Below, piece by piece: positions 53,407 to 61,577 of a stretch of DNA of 64,000 bases. The stretch lies in the NCBI RefSeq assembly GCF_900105475.1, contig NZ_LT629777.1:3100001-3164000 (forward strand), given 5' to 3'. The notes under the pieces were generated by a model. That model did not search any database. It was given only the letters and a program-made list of their open reading frames with translations, and was not told the DNA's origin. Source of the stretch: Pseudomonas asplenii (lineage in GTDB: Bacteria > Pseudomonadota > Gammaproteobacteria > Pseudomonadales > Pseudomonadaceae). Within the stretch, counting starts at the first letter, position 1; the number at the start of each line of letters is the position of its first letter. The position numbers were made by a program, and so were the translations under genes.

Positions 53407-54699
53407 ATGAACAGCAAAGTCGACGAAACCCCTCATTTGCTCCGTCAGCGTGAGCAATTCGTACCCCGTGGGCTGGTTACCGCGCATCCGCTGGTGATCG
53501 ACCGTGCCCAGGGCACCGAGTTGTGGGATGTGGATGGCAAGCGCTACCTGGACTTTGTCGGCGGCATCGGCGTGTTGAACATCGGTCACAACCATCCCAA
53601 GGTGGTGGCAGCGGTACAGGCCCAGTTGCAGAAGGTCTCCCACGCATGCTTCCAGGTGGTGGCCTACCAGCCTTACCTCGACCTGGCACAGCGTCTGTGT
53701 GCAATGATCGGTGGGCAGGAGGCCTATAAAGCGGCGTTCTTCACCTCTGGCGCCGAAGCGGTGGAAAATGCGGTGAAGATTGCCCGTGCCCACACCAACC
53801 GCTCGGCGGTGATCGCCTTTCGGGGTGGTTTTCACGGCCGCACGCTGTTGGGCACCACGCTCACCGGCATGAGCCAACCCTACAAGCAGAACTTCGGGCC
53901 GTTTGCGCCGGAGGTGTTCCACACGCCGTACCCGAACGCCTATCGTGGTGTGACCAGCGAGCTGGCCCTCAAGGCCCTGGATGAGTTGTTCGCGACCCAG
54001 GTGGCGCCGGAGCGGGTAGCGGCGATCATCATTGAGCCGGTGCAGGGCGATGGCGGTTTTCTCAGCGCGCCGCGCGAGTTTCTTCAGGCCCTGCGTGCAT
54101 TGGCCGACAAACACGGCATCGTGTTGATCCTCGATGAAATCCAGACCGGTTTCGGTCGTACCGGCAATTGGTTCGGCTTCCAGCACGCGGATATCCAGCC
54201 GGATCTGGTCACCGTGGCCAAGAGCCTGGCGGGTGGCTTGCCATTGTCCGGTGTGGTTGGCAAGGCCCACATCATGGATGCGCCATTGCCCGGCGGCCTG
54301 GGCGGCACCTATGGCGGTAATGCCTTGGCGTGCGCGGCGGCATTGGCAGTGATCGAGGCGTTCGAACAGGAGCAGTTGCTGGCGCGCAGCCAAGTGCTCG
54401 GCGAACGCCTGCGTCAGGGGCTGCTCGGTTTGCAGGCACGCTACCCGCGCATCGGCGACGTACGCGGCACCGGCTTCATGCTGGCGATCGAGATGGTCAA
54501 GGATGACCCGGCGCACACGCCGGATGCCGACCTCAACCAACGGGTGATCGACGAAGCCCGCGCCGGTGGTTTGCTGGTGATCAAATGCGGTGTGTACCGC
54601 AACGTACTGCGCTTCCTCGCCCCATTGGTGACCACCGAGGCCCAGGTCGACGAAGCCGTGAAGATTCTGGACGCGGCCTTGGCACGGGTCTTGAACTGA
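53407..54699 (+). CDS. Class III aminotransferase, 4-aminobutyrate transaminase type
   Basis: A 430-residue PLP enzyme. The N-terminal segment RGLVTAHPLVIDRAQGTELW and the YLDFVGGIGVLNIGHNHP motif are GabT-like. LILDEIQTGFGRTGNWFGFQ and the PLP lysine in VTVAKSLAGGLPLSGVVG complete the active site. It could produce succinate semialdehyde for the dehydrogenase at 49671, or act on another omega-amino acid or diamine. The ribosome site is weak, and the open frame extends 75 bases upstream. Confidence 0.9.
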   Translation: MNSKVDETPHLLRQREQFVPRGLVTAHPLVIDRAQGTELWDVDGKRYLDFVGGIGVLNIGHNHPKVVAAVQAQLQKVSHACFQVVAYQPYLDLAQRLCAMIGGQEAYKAAFFTSGAEAVENAVKIARAHTNRSAVIAFRGGFHGRTLLGTTLTGMSQPYKQNFGPFAPEVFHTPYPNAYRGVTSELALKALDELFATQVAPERVAAIIIEPVQGDGGFLSAPREFLQALRALADKHGIVLILDEIQTGFGRTGNWFGFQHADIQPDLVTVAKSLAGGLPLSGVVGKAHIMDAPLPGGLGGTYGGNALACAAALAVIEAFEQEQLLARSQVLGERLRQGLLGLQARYPRIGDVRGTGFMLAIEMVKDDPAHTPDADLNQRVIDEARAGGLLVIKCGVYRNVLRFLAPLVTTEAQVDEAVKILDAALARVLN

Positions 54700-54746
54700 G
54701 CCTGTGCCTGTTCAGGGTGAACTGCATCATTGGAGGCTTGACCCGC

Positions 54747-55391
54747 ATGGGACTGACAGATTACCGAACGTTGCTGATTGATTGCGATGAAGTGCTGGTA
54801 GACCGCGATTCGGGGGTATGGGCCGCCTTGCAACCGCTGCTCGACAGCCGTGGCGGGCAGGCCTCCAGGGAGCAGGTGCTGGATGAATACAGCACCGTGA
54901 TCGCCGCACTCTACCCGCGCTTTGCGGAATTGGGCTTGAGTGGCGTGCTGTGTTTCGCCCATCGCCAGCTCGCCGAACGCTGGGGCGTGCACGCCAGTTG
55001 GGAGGAGGGCATGAGCTTTGCCCGATCGGCGGGCAATTGGTCGCTGTTCGAGGACGCACCGGGGGCTATGCTGTATCTGCGCAAGTTCTATCGCTTGCTG
55101 GTGCGTGGCGACCGGGATGCGCAGGATCGCAGCGTGTTGTGCGAACGGCTGGGGATTGCACCAGAAGATTTCATTTCCCTGGCCGAAGACCCGCAATGGC
55201 TGAACACGCAGGCGCAGGATCTGCAGCCGGTGCTGCATGTGACCCGATCGTCGGTCGGCGTAATCGGGACGCTGGATCGCTGTCTGATCGGTCGCCAACA
55301 GGCTCGGCAGCCTTCACCTTGCGCGGCGCAGTATTGCATCAACAGCATGGCGGATCTGGTTGCACAGCATCAGTTGTCTTTACGGCGCTGA
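54747..55391 (+). CDS. HAD-like protein with degenerate catalytic motifs
   Basis: A 214-residue relative of type II HAD proteins (LLIDCDEVLVDRDSGVWAAL at the N-terminus aligns with the usual FDCYGTLIDWESGIW pattern). The nucleophile aspartate remains, but the threonine of motif I is replaced, motif II (normally hydrophobic-S/T-N) reads LVRGDRDA, and the motif III lysine and motif IV aspartates are not found. It may be non-catalytic or bind ligands. GGAGG lies ten bases before ATG 54747; it follows the aminotransferase by 47 bases and is probably in the same transcript. Confidence 0.75.
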   Translation: MGLTDYRTLLIDCDEVLVDRDSGVWAALQPLLDSRGGQASREQVLDEYSTVIAALYPRFAELGLSGVLCFAHRQLAERWGVHASWEEGMSFARSAGNWSLFEDAPGAMLYLRKFYRLLVRGDRDAQDRSVLCERLGIAPEDFISLAEDPQWLNTQAQDLQPVLHVTRSSVGVIGTLDRCLIGRQQARQPSPCAAQYCINSMADLVAQHQLSLRR

Positions 55392-55436
55392 ATTTGCTAG
55401 AAGATTGTCTGGCAAACGGCAGTCAAGAGGTACGCG

Positions 55437-55925
55437 ATGGAAGGACAAGTCAAACTCGACCGGATCGATATCAGCATTCTGGTTGAACTGCAAAAAGACG
55501 GCCGGATGACCAATGTCAGTCTCGCCGACGCCGTGGGCCTGTCGGCCAGCCCCTGCCTGCAACGGGTCAAGCGGCTGGAGTCGGCCGGGTATATCTCCAG
55601 CTACAAGGCGCACTTGAATCTGGCGAAGATCACCGACTCGGTCACGGTGTTTACCGAAATCACCCTCAGTGACCACAAGCGCGAAGACTTCGCCAAGTTC
55701 GAGTCCAATATCCGCCTGGTGGACGAAGTGCTGGAATGTCACCTGATCAGTGGCGGCTACGACTACCTGGTGCGCTTCATGACCCGCAGCATCCAGCACT
55801 ACCAGGAAGTGGTCGAAAGCCTCCTGGACAAGAATATCGGTATCTCCAAGTATTTCAGCTACATCGTGATCAAATCACCGGTGCTCAAGGATGGCGTGCC
55901 GCTGCGCAAATTGCTGCGCCATTGA
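55437..55925 (+). CDS. Lrp/AsnC family transcriptional regulator
   Basis: A 162-residue Lrp-type regulator. The helix-turn-helix is seen in LDRIDISILVELQKDGRMTN and LADAVGLSASPCLQRVKRLE, followed by the RAM ligand-binding domain (ECHLISGGYDYLVRFMTRSI). Such regulators sense amino acids. It is the last gene of the accessory block, 45 bases after the HAD-like gene and in the same direction, so it may regulate the aminotransferase run or the whole block. Confidence 0.92.
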   Translation: MEGQVKLDRIDISILVELQKDGRMTNVSLADAVGLSASPCLQRVKRLESAGYISSYKAHLNLAKITDSVTVFTEITLSDHKREDFAKFESNIRLVDEVLECHLISGGYDYLVRFMTRSIQHYQEVVESLLDKNIGISKYFSYIVIKSPVLKDGVPLRKLLRH

Positions 55926-55965
55926 GCGGCGTGATGTGAGCACCACGGACCGCCCAGCCTTAATC

Positions 55966-57102
55966 CTATCGCTCGGCGTTACGGCTATGCCGGTAATCGC
56001 TGACCGCGTCATACACCGCCTTGCGCAGGCGGTTGATCCCGCCAATCGGTCGATGGGCCTCCAGGCCGTGCCACGGACTGAATGACTGGTTGTCACAAGC
56101 GATGTTCTGTTCCAGCGTGTCGAAGTCCTGCGCCGGGATGCGGATGTGCGCCACGGTCTCGAAGGGCGCGTCGCTTTCTTTCCATTCGACACTGGTGTCT
56201 TCGATCGGCATGTAGTGGTTGGCGTTCTGGCGCTGGACCTGCAGTACGAAGCAGGCGGGTACCCGATCTGTGGATAACTGCTGGACCAGTGCGGAGCGCA
56301 GGAAATTCGGCAGGTCTTCGTTCTGCTTGGGCAACTCGTACGGTGGGCAGTTCTGTGGGTCGGGCGCGACCCGGAACTTGGCATTGGCGCTGCCGAACTT
56401 GTAGGGCGATACGGAAAAGTAGGTCGTCTGCATCGGTGTTTTCGGCGCCGGGGCCAGGGTGGCCAGGGCAATGAACAGGTGGCGAATCTGCCAGCCGGTG
56501 GGATTCCAACTGGGGAAGAATGCCAGGACCTTCTTGCCGTCGGCCTGGGCCGCGATGTTCTGCTGGTATTCGGCGACGTCGCTGACGAAGAAGTTCGGAT
56601 GGTTGAACATCACGAAGTCCTGTTCGTGGCGACCCTGTTGCCCGGTCAGCAACTGTTTGCCGGGCACATCCATCAGCTTGATCGCCATGCCACGGGCATC
56701 GCGAATGCTGTCGAACTGCGGGTAGGCGTTGCCGTTGGACAGGCGAATCAGCGCCTGCCAGGTCTTGCCCGGTTCGGCGAACACGCCCTGGCGCAGATCG
56801 CTGCCCAGGCCATCGAGGACCTGTACTTCGGCATTCACACAGCCATGGGCCTTGGCGTGGGCATCGCGCAGGTAGCGGGTGCCTTCACGGTGCTGGTCGA
56901 CGATGCGTACGGCGGTCTGGATGATGTCCTGGGTCCTGGCCGCTTCATCGCTTGGTACCTGTTCGACCGTCGACACCGGCCCGCTATGACGCCAGGCGTA
57001 CCAGCCAGTGGCGATGGCCCAGCCCAGCAGGCCGAGGCCAACCAGGAGCAGCAGGCTCTTGCCGAGAAAGGCGCCGAGGCGCAGCCAGAGTCGCTTCAGC
57101 AT
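55966..57102 (-). CDS. Membrane-anchored catalase family protein
   Basis: A 378-residue protein with an N-terminal membrane segment (LLLLVGLGLLGWAIATGWYAW) and a small catalase-fold domain. The distal histidine region (RDAHAKAHGCVNAEVQVLD) and the core RDARGMAIKLMDVPG and FVMFNHPNFFV segments match SrpA-type catalase-related proteins, which may be peroxidases. It follows a di-haem cytochrome gene by 37 bases on the same strand, suggesting a common periplasmic redox role. Confidence 0.85.
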   Translation of the reverse strand: MLKRLWLRLGAFLGKSLLLLVGLGLLGWAIATGWYAWRHSGPVSTVEQVPSDEAARTQDIIQTAVRIVDQHREGTRYLRDAHAKAHGCVNAEVQVLDGLGSDLRQGVFAEPGKTWQALIRLSNGNAYPQFDSIRDARGMAIKLMDVPGKQLLTGQQGRHEQDFVMFNHPNFFVSDVAEYQQNIAAQADGKKVLAFFPSWNPTGWQIRHLFIALATLAPAPKTPMQTTYFSVSPYKFGSANAKFRVAPDPQNCPPYELPKQNEDLPNFLRSALVQQLSTDRVPACFVLQVQRQNANHYMPIEDTSVEWKESDAPFETVAHIRIPAQDFDTLEQNIACDNQSFSPWHGLEAHRPIGGINRLRKAVYDAVSDYRHSRNAER

Positions 57103-57139
57103 GGAAATTTCCTTTCAATCGGGTCGTCAGGGCAAGGGT

Positions 57140-58948
57140 TCATGGCAACTGTTGCTCCAGCGGGCCGCCCAGCACTTTCAGGTATTCGAGCAGAGCCCAG
57201 CGCTCCTCGGGTTGCAGCAGCCGGCCGATCACGCCATTGCCGCGCTTGCCGGCACGGAATTCATGACCACTGTTGTGGTTGCCGCTGATTCGGGTGTCGA
57301 ACAGGAAGCCGTTCTCGAAAGCCTTCTGGCGATAACCGAGGTGGCGTGGATCGTATTCGAAGGTGCCTCGATAGAAGGTGCTGGAGCGTTCATCCTGCGG
57401 CGACAACAACTGGTAGAGGCTTGGCACCGAGCCGTTGTGCAGGTACGGCGGCGTGGCCCACACGCCGGCCAGTGGCCGTGCCTTGTAGGCGCGTTGTTCG
57501 AGTACGCCGATCGGCAGGCCGAATCCATCCAGTTGCGGGCGTTCGGCCGGCGTCACCCCGGCATCGCGATAGGCACGCGCTTCGACGAATGCGGTGACAT
57601 AGGCCAGACCCTTGGCGACCGACAGTTGCGTCAGGTCCAGCGGCTGGTCCGTCTTTGGATGCAGCTCGACCGGCAGCGTGGCCAGTTCCGCCGGATCCCA
57701 TTGCAGTGCGCTCAGATCATAACGATGGTCGGCGATGTTGTTTGCGGTGTTCGGGTCGGTGCCGATCGTGGCCAGCGGGATGCTGGTCAGGTGTTGTACT
57801 GGCCGGCCGTTTTCCTCGCTGACCGAGGGGACGTGGCAACCGGCGCAGTTTTCGCCAAACAGCGCACGGCCCTGGGCGGCTCGGGCCAGGTCGACCTTGC
57901 CGAACAGTGCCTCGGGCCAGGTCGGTGGCTTGAGGCGTTGCAGGGTTTCTTCGATCTTGTGCAGATCGCGCACCCGTACGCTGGATGGGTAGCGGGCATC
58001 CCCCTGGAGCGGCTGGCCGTTGGCATCGAAGAAATTCAGGGTGGCGCCGACGCCCAGCGCTTCGCCGACATTACGGGCCATGGGCTGCTGAGCCGAGGCG
58101 GTCCACTGGACCCAGTCGAATGTCCAGATGTCCCACAGTTGCGGATAGTCCACGGGGGCGTTGGCGACCCGATAGTTCTTGTCGGAAATGGCGTCGCCGA
58201 AACTGGCGTTGGCGATCCGGCCGAAGGCGTCCGTGCGACCCGGACCTTCCAGGGTCGGATAGAGGCCGCGATGGGTATCGTTCCAGGCGACATGGAGGAA
58301 GGTATCGAGCGACTGTTTCACCGCGACCCGCAGTTCAGCGTGGCGGGCGTCATATTCGTTGCCCAGGACCTTGCGGGCGAAGCGCTCGAATTTCCACGGG
58401 TTGTAATAGGTGGCGGCGAGGCTGGCGACCAGCGCCTGGCCGAAACTGCCGCCACGTACCGTCGGTACGCTGGAGGGCAGCACATGCTGGGCTGAACCGC
58501 CGTCGATCCTCAGGGCCTGGCCCTTGTAGCGCAGTTCGCCGGTGTGGCAGGCGGCGCAGGTGATATCCAGGTACTGTTCGCCGCTCCCGGGGTTCTGGTG
58601 GCGGGTAAAGCCGACCGGCAGATTGCCGGGGTTGTCCGCCGTGGCCTGCTGACGGGGATCGACCAGGAAGCCGAAACGTCCCAGATATTCCGGCGCGGCG
58701 AAGCGTTGCTCGGAGAAGGGCAGTTCCAGTGCGGTGAACCACTCGTAGCGCAGGCCTTTGACCTGCGTACCCTGGGGCGTGTAGTAGAAGGTCTGGCGAT
58801 CGGCCGCGCTCCACTGCTCCAGGTAATGCACCTGTTCGGCCGGTCTGTATGCCGGCAGTTTCGGGTTGGCGATGTAGTAGAGGATCACCGCGAGGCCTAA
58901 GCCAAGCAGCAATATCAGAGCCAGTAACACACGGTAAAAAATGCGCAA
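57140..58948 (-). CDS. Di-haem cytochrome c peroxidase-like protein (RoxA-related family)
   Basis: A 602-residue periplasmic cytochrome with an N-terminal signal-anchor (LLALILLLGLGLAVILYYI). Two haem c sites are present: CAACH at residues 131-135 and CAGCH near residue 370. The long spacing and length fit the large di-haem peroxidase/RoxA-like group more than standard ~330-residue bacterial cytochrome c peroxidase. It is probably cotranscribed with the catalase-like gene. Confidence 0.85.
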   Translation of the reverse strand: MRIFYRVLLALILLLGLGLAVILYYIANPKLPAYRPAEQVHYLEQWSAADRQTFYYTPQGTQVKGLRYEWFTALELPFSEQRFAAPEYLGRFGFLVDPRQQATADNPGNLPVGFTRHQNPGSGEQYLDITCAACHTGELRYKGQALRIDGGSAQHVLPSSVPTVRGGSFGQALVASLAATYYNPWKFERFARKVLGNEYDARHAELRVAVKQSLDTFLHVAWNDTHRGLYPTLEGPGRTDAFGRIANASFGDAISDKNYRVANAPVDYPQLWDIWTFDWVQWTASAQQPMARNVGEALGVGATLNFFDANGQPLQGDARYPSSVRVRDLHKIEETLQRLKPPTWPEALFGKVDLARAAQGRALFGENCAGCHVPSVSEENGRPVQHLTSIPLATIGTDPNTANNIADHRYDLSALQWDPAELATLPVELHPKTDQPLDLTQLSVAKGLAYVTAFVEARAYRDAGVTPAERPQLDGFGLPIGVLEQRAYKARPLAGVWATPPYLHNGSVPSLYQLLSPQDERSSTFYRGTFEYDPRHLGYRQKAFENGFLFDTRISGNHNSGHEFRAGKRGNGVIGRLLQPEERWALLEYLKVLGGPLEQQLP

Positions 58949-59215
58949 GATAACGATCCCTGTCGAGTTGTCATGCTCTTATGCCTGAGCTGTTGCCCGG
59001 CATCAAGTAGCCGTGATGGCCGGCCATGCTGGCCCGATTGGCGCAAAGCCGGTTCTGCTGGACGTAAACAGACTGTCAGGGCTGTGTAAAATGCTTTGCT
59101 GACCTGAACTTATCGACGGTTTTCGGCTCTGATGCCGGTAGCCATTGGTCGCGGCCGCCTGATAAGCTCGCGACTTTATTCGATCGCCCTTTAGGCGCAT
59201 GAACAAGGAAATAGC

Positions 59216-59965
59216 ATGAAACAGCATCGGTTGGCGGCGGCGGTGGCCCTGGTTAGCCTGGTACTCGCGGGCTGCGATTCGCACTCCAGCGTAGAGCTGA
59301 AAACCCCGGCGCAAAAAGCTTCCTACGGTATCGGCCTGAACATGGGCAAGAGCCTGGCTCAGGAAGGTATGGACGACCTGGACTCCAAGGCCGTGGCCCA
59401 AGGTATCGAAGATGCCATCGGCAAGAAAGAACAGAAGCTCAAGGACGAAGATCTGGTCGAGGCGTTCGCCGCGCTGCAGAAGCGTGCCGAAGAGCGCATG
59501 GCCAAGCTGAGCGAAGAGTCGGCAGCTGCCGGCAAGAAATTCCTCGAGGAAAACGGCAAGAAGCCTGGCGTCGTGACCACCGCTTCCGGCCTGCAGTATG
59601 AAGTCGTCAAGAAAGCTGACGGCCCTCAGCCCAAGCCTACCGACGTGGTGACCGTTCACTACACCGGCAAGCTGACCAATGGCACCACCTTCGACAGTTC
59701 CGTGGATCGCGGCAGCCCGATCGACCTGCCGGTGAGCGGTGTGATCCCAGGTTGGGTCGAAGGTCTGCAACTGATGCACGTGGGCGAGAAATACAAGCTG
59801 TTCATCCCGGCTGACCTGGCCTACGGCGCACAGAGCCCGAGCCCGGCCATTCCGGCCAACTCGGTTCTGGTGTTCGACCTGGAACTGTTGGCGATCAAGG
59901 ATCCGACCAAGGCTGATGATGCAGCAAAACCTGCAGTCAAGCCGGCCGAGAAAGCCGCGAAGTAA
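59216..59965 (+). CDS. fklB: FKBP-type peptidyl-prolyl isomerase, lipoprotein
   Basis: A 249-residue Mip/FkpA-type isomerase. The signal peptide ends in the lipobox LVLAGC (Cys20), so the protein is lipid-anchored. A helical dimerisation domain (KASYGIGLNMGKSLAQEG) spans residues 30-120, and the C-terminal FKBP domain has VTVHYTGKLTNGTTFDSS and VIPGWVEGLQLMHVGEKYKL. An alanine/lysine-rich tail follows. It has its own promoter region and a strong terminator. Confidence 0.93.
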   Translation: MKQHRLAAAVALVSLVLAGCDSHSSVELKTPAQKASYGIGLNMGKSLAQEGMDDLDSKAVAQGIEDAIGKKEQKLKDEDLVEAFAALQKRAEERMAKLSEESAAAGKKFLEENGKKPGVVTTASGLQYEVVKKADGPQPKPTDVVTVHYTGKLTNGTTFDSSVDRGSPIDLPVSGVIPGWVEGLQLMHVGEKYKLFIPADLAYGAQSPSPAIPANSVLVFDLELLAIKDPTKADDAAKPAVKPAEKAAK

Positions 59966-59983
59966 TCCTGCGCTTGCTGATCC

Positions 59984-60008
59984 CAACGCCCCGTCCTACG
60001 GGGCGTTG
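59984..60008 (+). terminator. Terminator after fklB
   Basis: A perfect 11-bp stem, CAACGCCCCGT with ACGGGGCGTTG, over a three-base loop and followed by a T-rich stretch (GTCGTTT), 19 bases after the fklB stop. Confidence 0.82.
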
Positions 60009-60204
60009 TCGTTTCAGGGCATGATCACCTGCAACAAATCGAACATACACTGTCGGCAACAGTCTTAACATTGAGCTAATAGGCGTATGGGTAGACTGTC
60101 GCCAAGTCAATGAAATAATGGGTTTTTTTAGTGAGTAAAAAACGCCCGATCTGAGTCTGGCCCTTGTGCTACGGGGCTTTCAGCTGTGAAATGCGGCTCT
60201 GTTC

Positions 60205-60239
60205 ACAAGGTTATCCACAATTTGTGTGGATAACCTTGT
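60205..60239. repeat. Perfect inverted repeat containing two DnaA boxes
   Basis: ACAAGGTTATCCACA and TGTGGATAACCTTGT are exact inverses over 15 bp with a five-base centre. Each arm holds a perfect DnaA-box consensus (TTATCCACA), in opposite orientation. It lies 22 bases upstream of the DUF1232 start and lacks a T-run, so it is more likely a protein-binding site than a terminator. Confidence 0.65.
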
Positions 60240-60261
60240 ACGTCCGATTGCTGGAGTGATG

Positions 60262-60717
60262 ATGAAAGCACCCTGGAATTTCGCGCGTTTCCTCCCCCTG
60301 GCCCAGCGTTTGCTGCTTCGTGGGCGTCTGCCTACGCTGTTGTTCGCGGTTGCGAGCAAGAGTGCCCGGCAAGGGGGGCGGTTAGGCAAGCTCAAGGAGG
60401 ACCTGAAACTCTTGCAGGTACTCTGTCTGGCTTACTGGCGCGGCGAGTACCGTGCGATCAGCGCCAAGTCGATGGTCGTCGTGGTGGCGGGCCTGATGTA
60501 TTTCCTCAGTCCGATCGACGCGATCCCGGATTTTATCCCGGTGTTCGGCATGCTCGACGATATCGCGGTACTGGCTTGGGTGATGAACGCTCTGGACCAG
60601 GAGTTGAATGCGTTTCGCGCCTGGCGTGAACGTCAGGTGCCCGAGCATCTGGTGGTGGTCGAGCGTCTGCCGGATACCGCAGAGCAGTTGCAGCTCGAGC
60701 GCGACGATAAAAGTTGA
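60262..60717 (+). CDS. DUF1232 (YkvA family) membrane protein
   Basis: A 151-residue protein with the DUF1232 core FLSPIDAIPDFIPVFGMLDDIAVL at residues 85-110, preceded by a hydrophobic segment (SMVVVVAGLMY). ATG 60262 has GGAG five bases upstream; the longer frame would start inside a palindrome. Function of the family is not established. It stands alone behind the DnaA-box palindrome. Confidence 0.82.
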   Translation: MKAPWNFARFLPLAQRLLLRGRLPTLLFAVASKSARQGGRLGKLKEDLKLLQVLCLAYWRGEYRAISAKSMVVVVAGLMYFLSPIDAIPDFIPVFGMLDDIAVLAWVMNALDQELNAFRAWRERQVPEHLVVVERLPDTAEQLQLERDDKS

Positions 60718-60831
60718 CCTGAGTCCCCCCTGTTCGAAGATCAAGCACACTAGCGACCCTGGCGGCTGTTAATATGCAGTTACTAGGAAAGTGCTGACTC
60801 GCTATGTGTAATCGTCCTACGGGGTGTAGTA

Positions 60832-61176
60832 ATGGATCTTCAAATAATTACACGCGACGGCGAACCGGAATATGCGGTTCTGCCCTGGGCTCAGTACCAG
60901 AGTTTGCTCAAGGCTGCCGGCTTGCATGGCCAATCCCCCTCGCCAACCTCCTCCGATACGCCTCCTGCGCAAGCGTCTGCCGACATGCCGACGTTCGATC
61001 AGTTGCGCAGCCTGCGCGAAGCCAAGGGGCTGGCGATCGAGGTACTGGCCAGGACCGTCGGTATCAGTCCTTCTTACCTGGGACTGATCGAAAGTGGTGA
61101 ACGTGAGCCGGATGCAGCGATTCGCCGCAGCCTGGCCTGGGAGTTGGGTGTCGCCGGGTGGAGGGATGCATCGTGA
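60832..61176 (+). CDS. XRE family helix-turn-helix protein
   Basis: A 114-residue regulator. The N-terminal part (DLQIITRDGEPEYAVLPWAQYQSLL) resembles the start of Phd/YefM-type or related antitoxin proteins. A linker rich in Pro/Ser/Ala follows, and the C-terminal 60 residues form an XRE helix-turn-helix (LRSLREAKGLAIEVLARTVG, ISPSYLGLIESGEREP). Its stop overlaps the GTG start of the next gene, so the two are coupled. It could be an antitoxin-like autoregulator, but the partner does not look like a known toxin. Confidence 0.8.
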   Translation: MDLQIITRDGEPEYAVLPWAQYQSLLKAAGLHGQSPSPTSSDTPPAQASADMPTFDQLRSLREAKGLAIEVLARTVGISPSYLGLIESGEREPDAAIRRSLAWELGVAGWRDAS

Positions 61177-61544
61177 GCGTGCGCATCAGTCGTCAGCATT
61201 GGGAGGGCCTGTTGGGAGAACTCGACCAGGCCCGCCGGCAGCGCCATCTTTTGACCTATAGGGCGTTGCTAGAGCGCCTGCAGTTGCCCAGCCCGGCCAT
61301 GCAGACCCTGACGGCGGCACTGGAGCACCTGGCCGCCCTGGATGCCAAGGCCGAGCAGCCGCTGCGCAGTTCCCTGGTGATCAGCCAGGGTGCCAGCCGC
61401 CTGCCGCGCACGGGGTTCTTCGAATGTGTCGAGCGCCTGGGACGTTTTTCCGGTCCCTCCGATGGTGTGGCGGCGGCGTCCTGGCATGCTTCGGAAGTGG
61501 TACGGGTGTTCGAGTACGATTATCCCGAGTCGGCCGAGGCCTGA
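61173..61544 (+). CDS. Hypothetical protein coupled to the XRE regulator
   Basis: A 123-residue protein starting with GTG, with GGAGG eight bases upstream and a four-base overlap (GTGA) with the regulator gene. It begins MSVRISRQHWEGLLGELDQA and has a helical middle (LERLQLPSPAMQTLTAALEHL) and a conserved-looking end (TGFFECVERLGRFSG). I do not recognise a domain. The constant pairing with an XRE gene near fklB and prc in other Pseudomonas suggests a stable two-gene unit. Confidence 0.72.
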   Translation: MSVRISRQHWEGLLGELDQARRQRHLLTYRALLERLQLPSPAMQTLTAALEHLAALDAKAEQPLRSSLVISQGASRLPRTGFFECVERLGRFSGPSDGVAAASWHASEVVRVFEYDYPESAEA

Positions 61545-61577
61545 TCTTGTCGCGACGGGCTCGTGTACCAGGAGGCT

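Noticed and set aside
53244-53453. A short frame with a good AGGAG site before the aminotransferase gene
   Set aside because: It overlaps the aminotransferase start by 47 bases, has no domain, and AGGAG may be chance in the divergent promoter region. A leader peptide cannot be fully excluded.
27850-59215. Integrative element with tRNA-Asp attachment site
   Set aside because: No integrase, excision or mobility gene and no repeated tRNA 3' end was found at the right side. The block looks inserted, but not as a recognisable integrative element.
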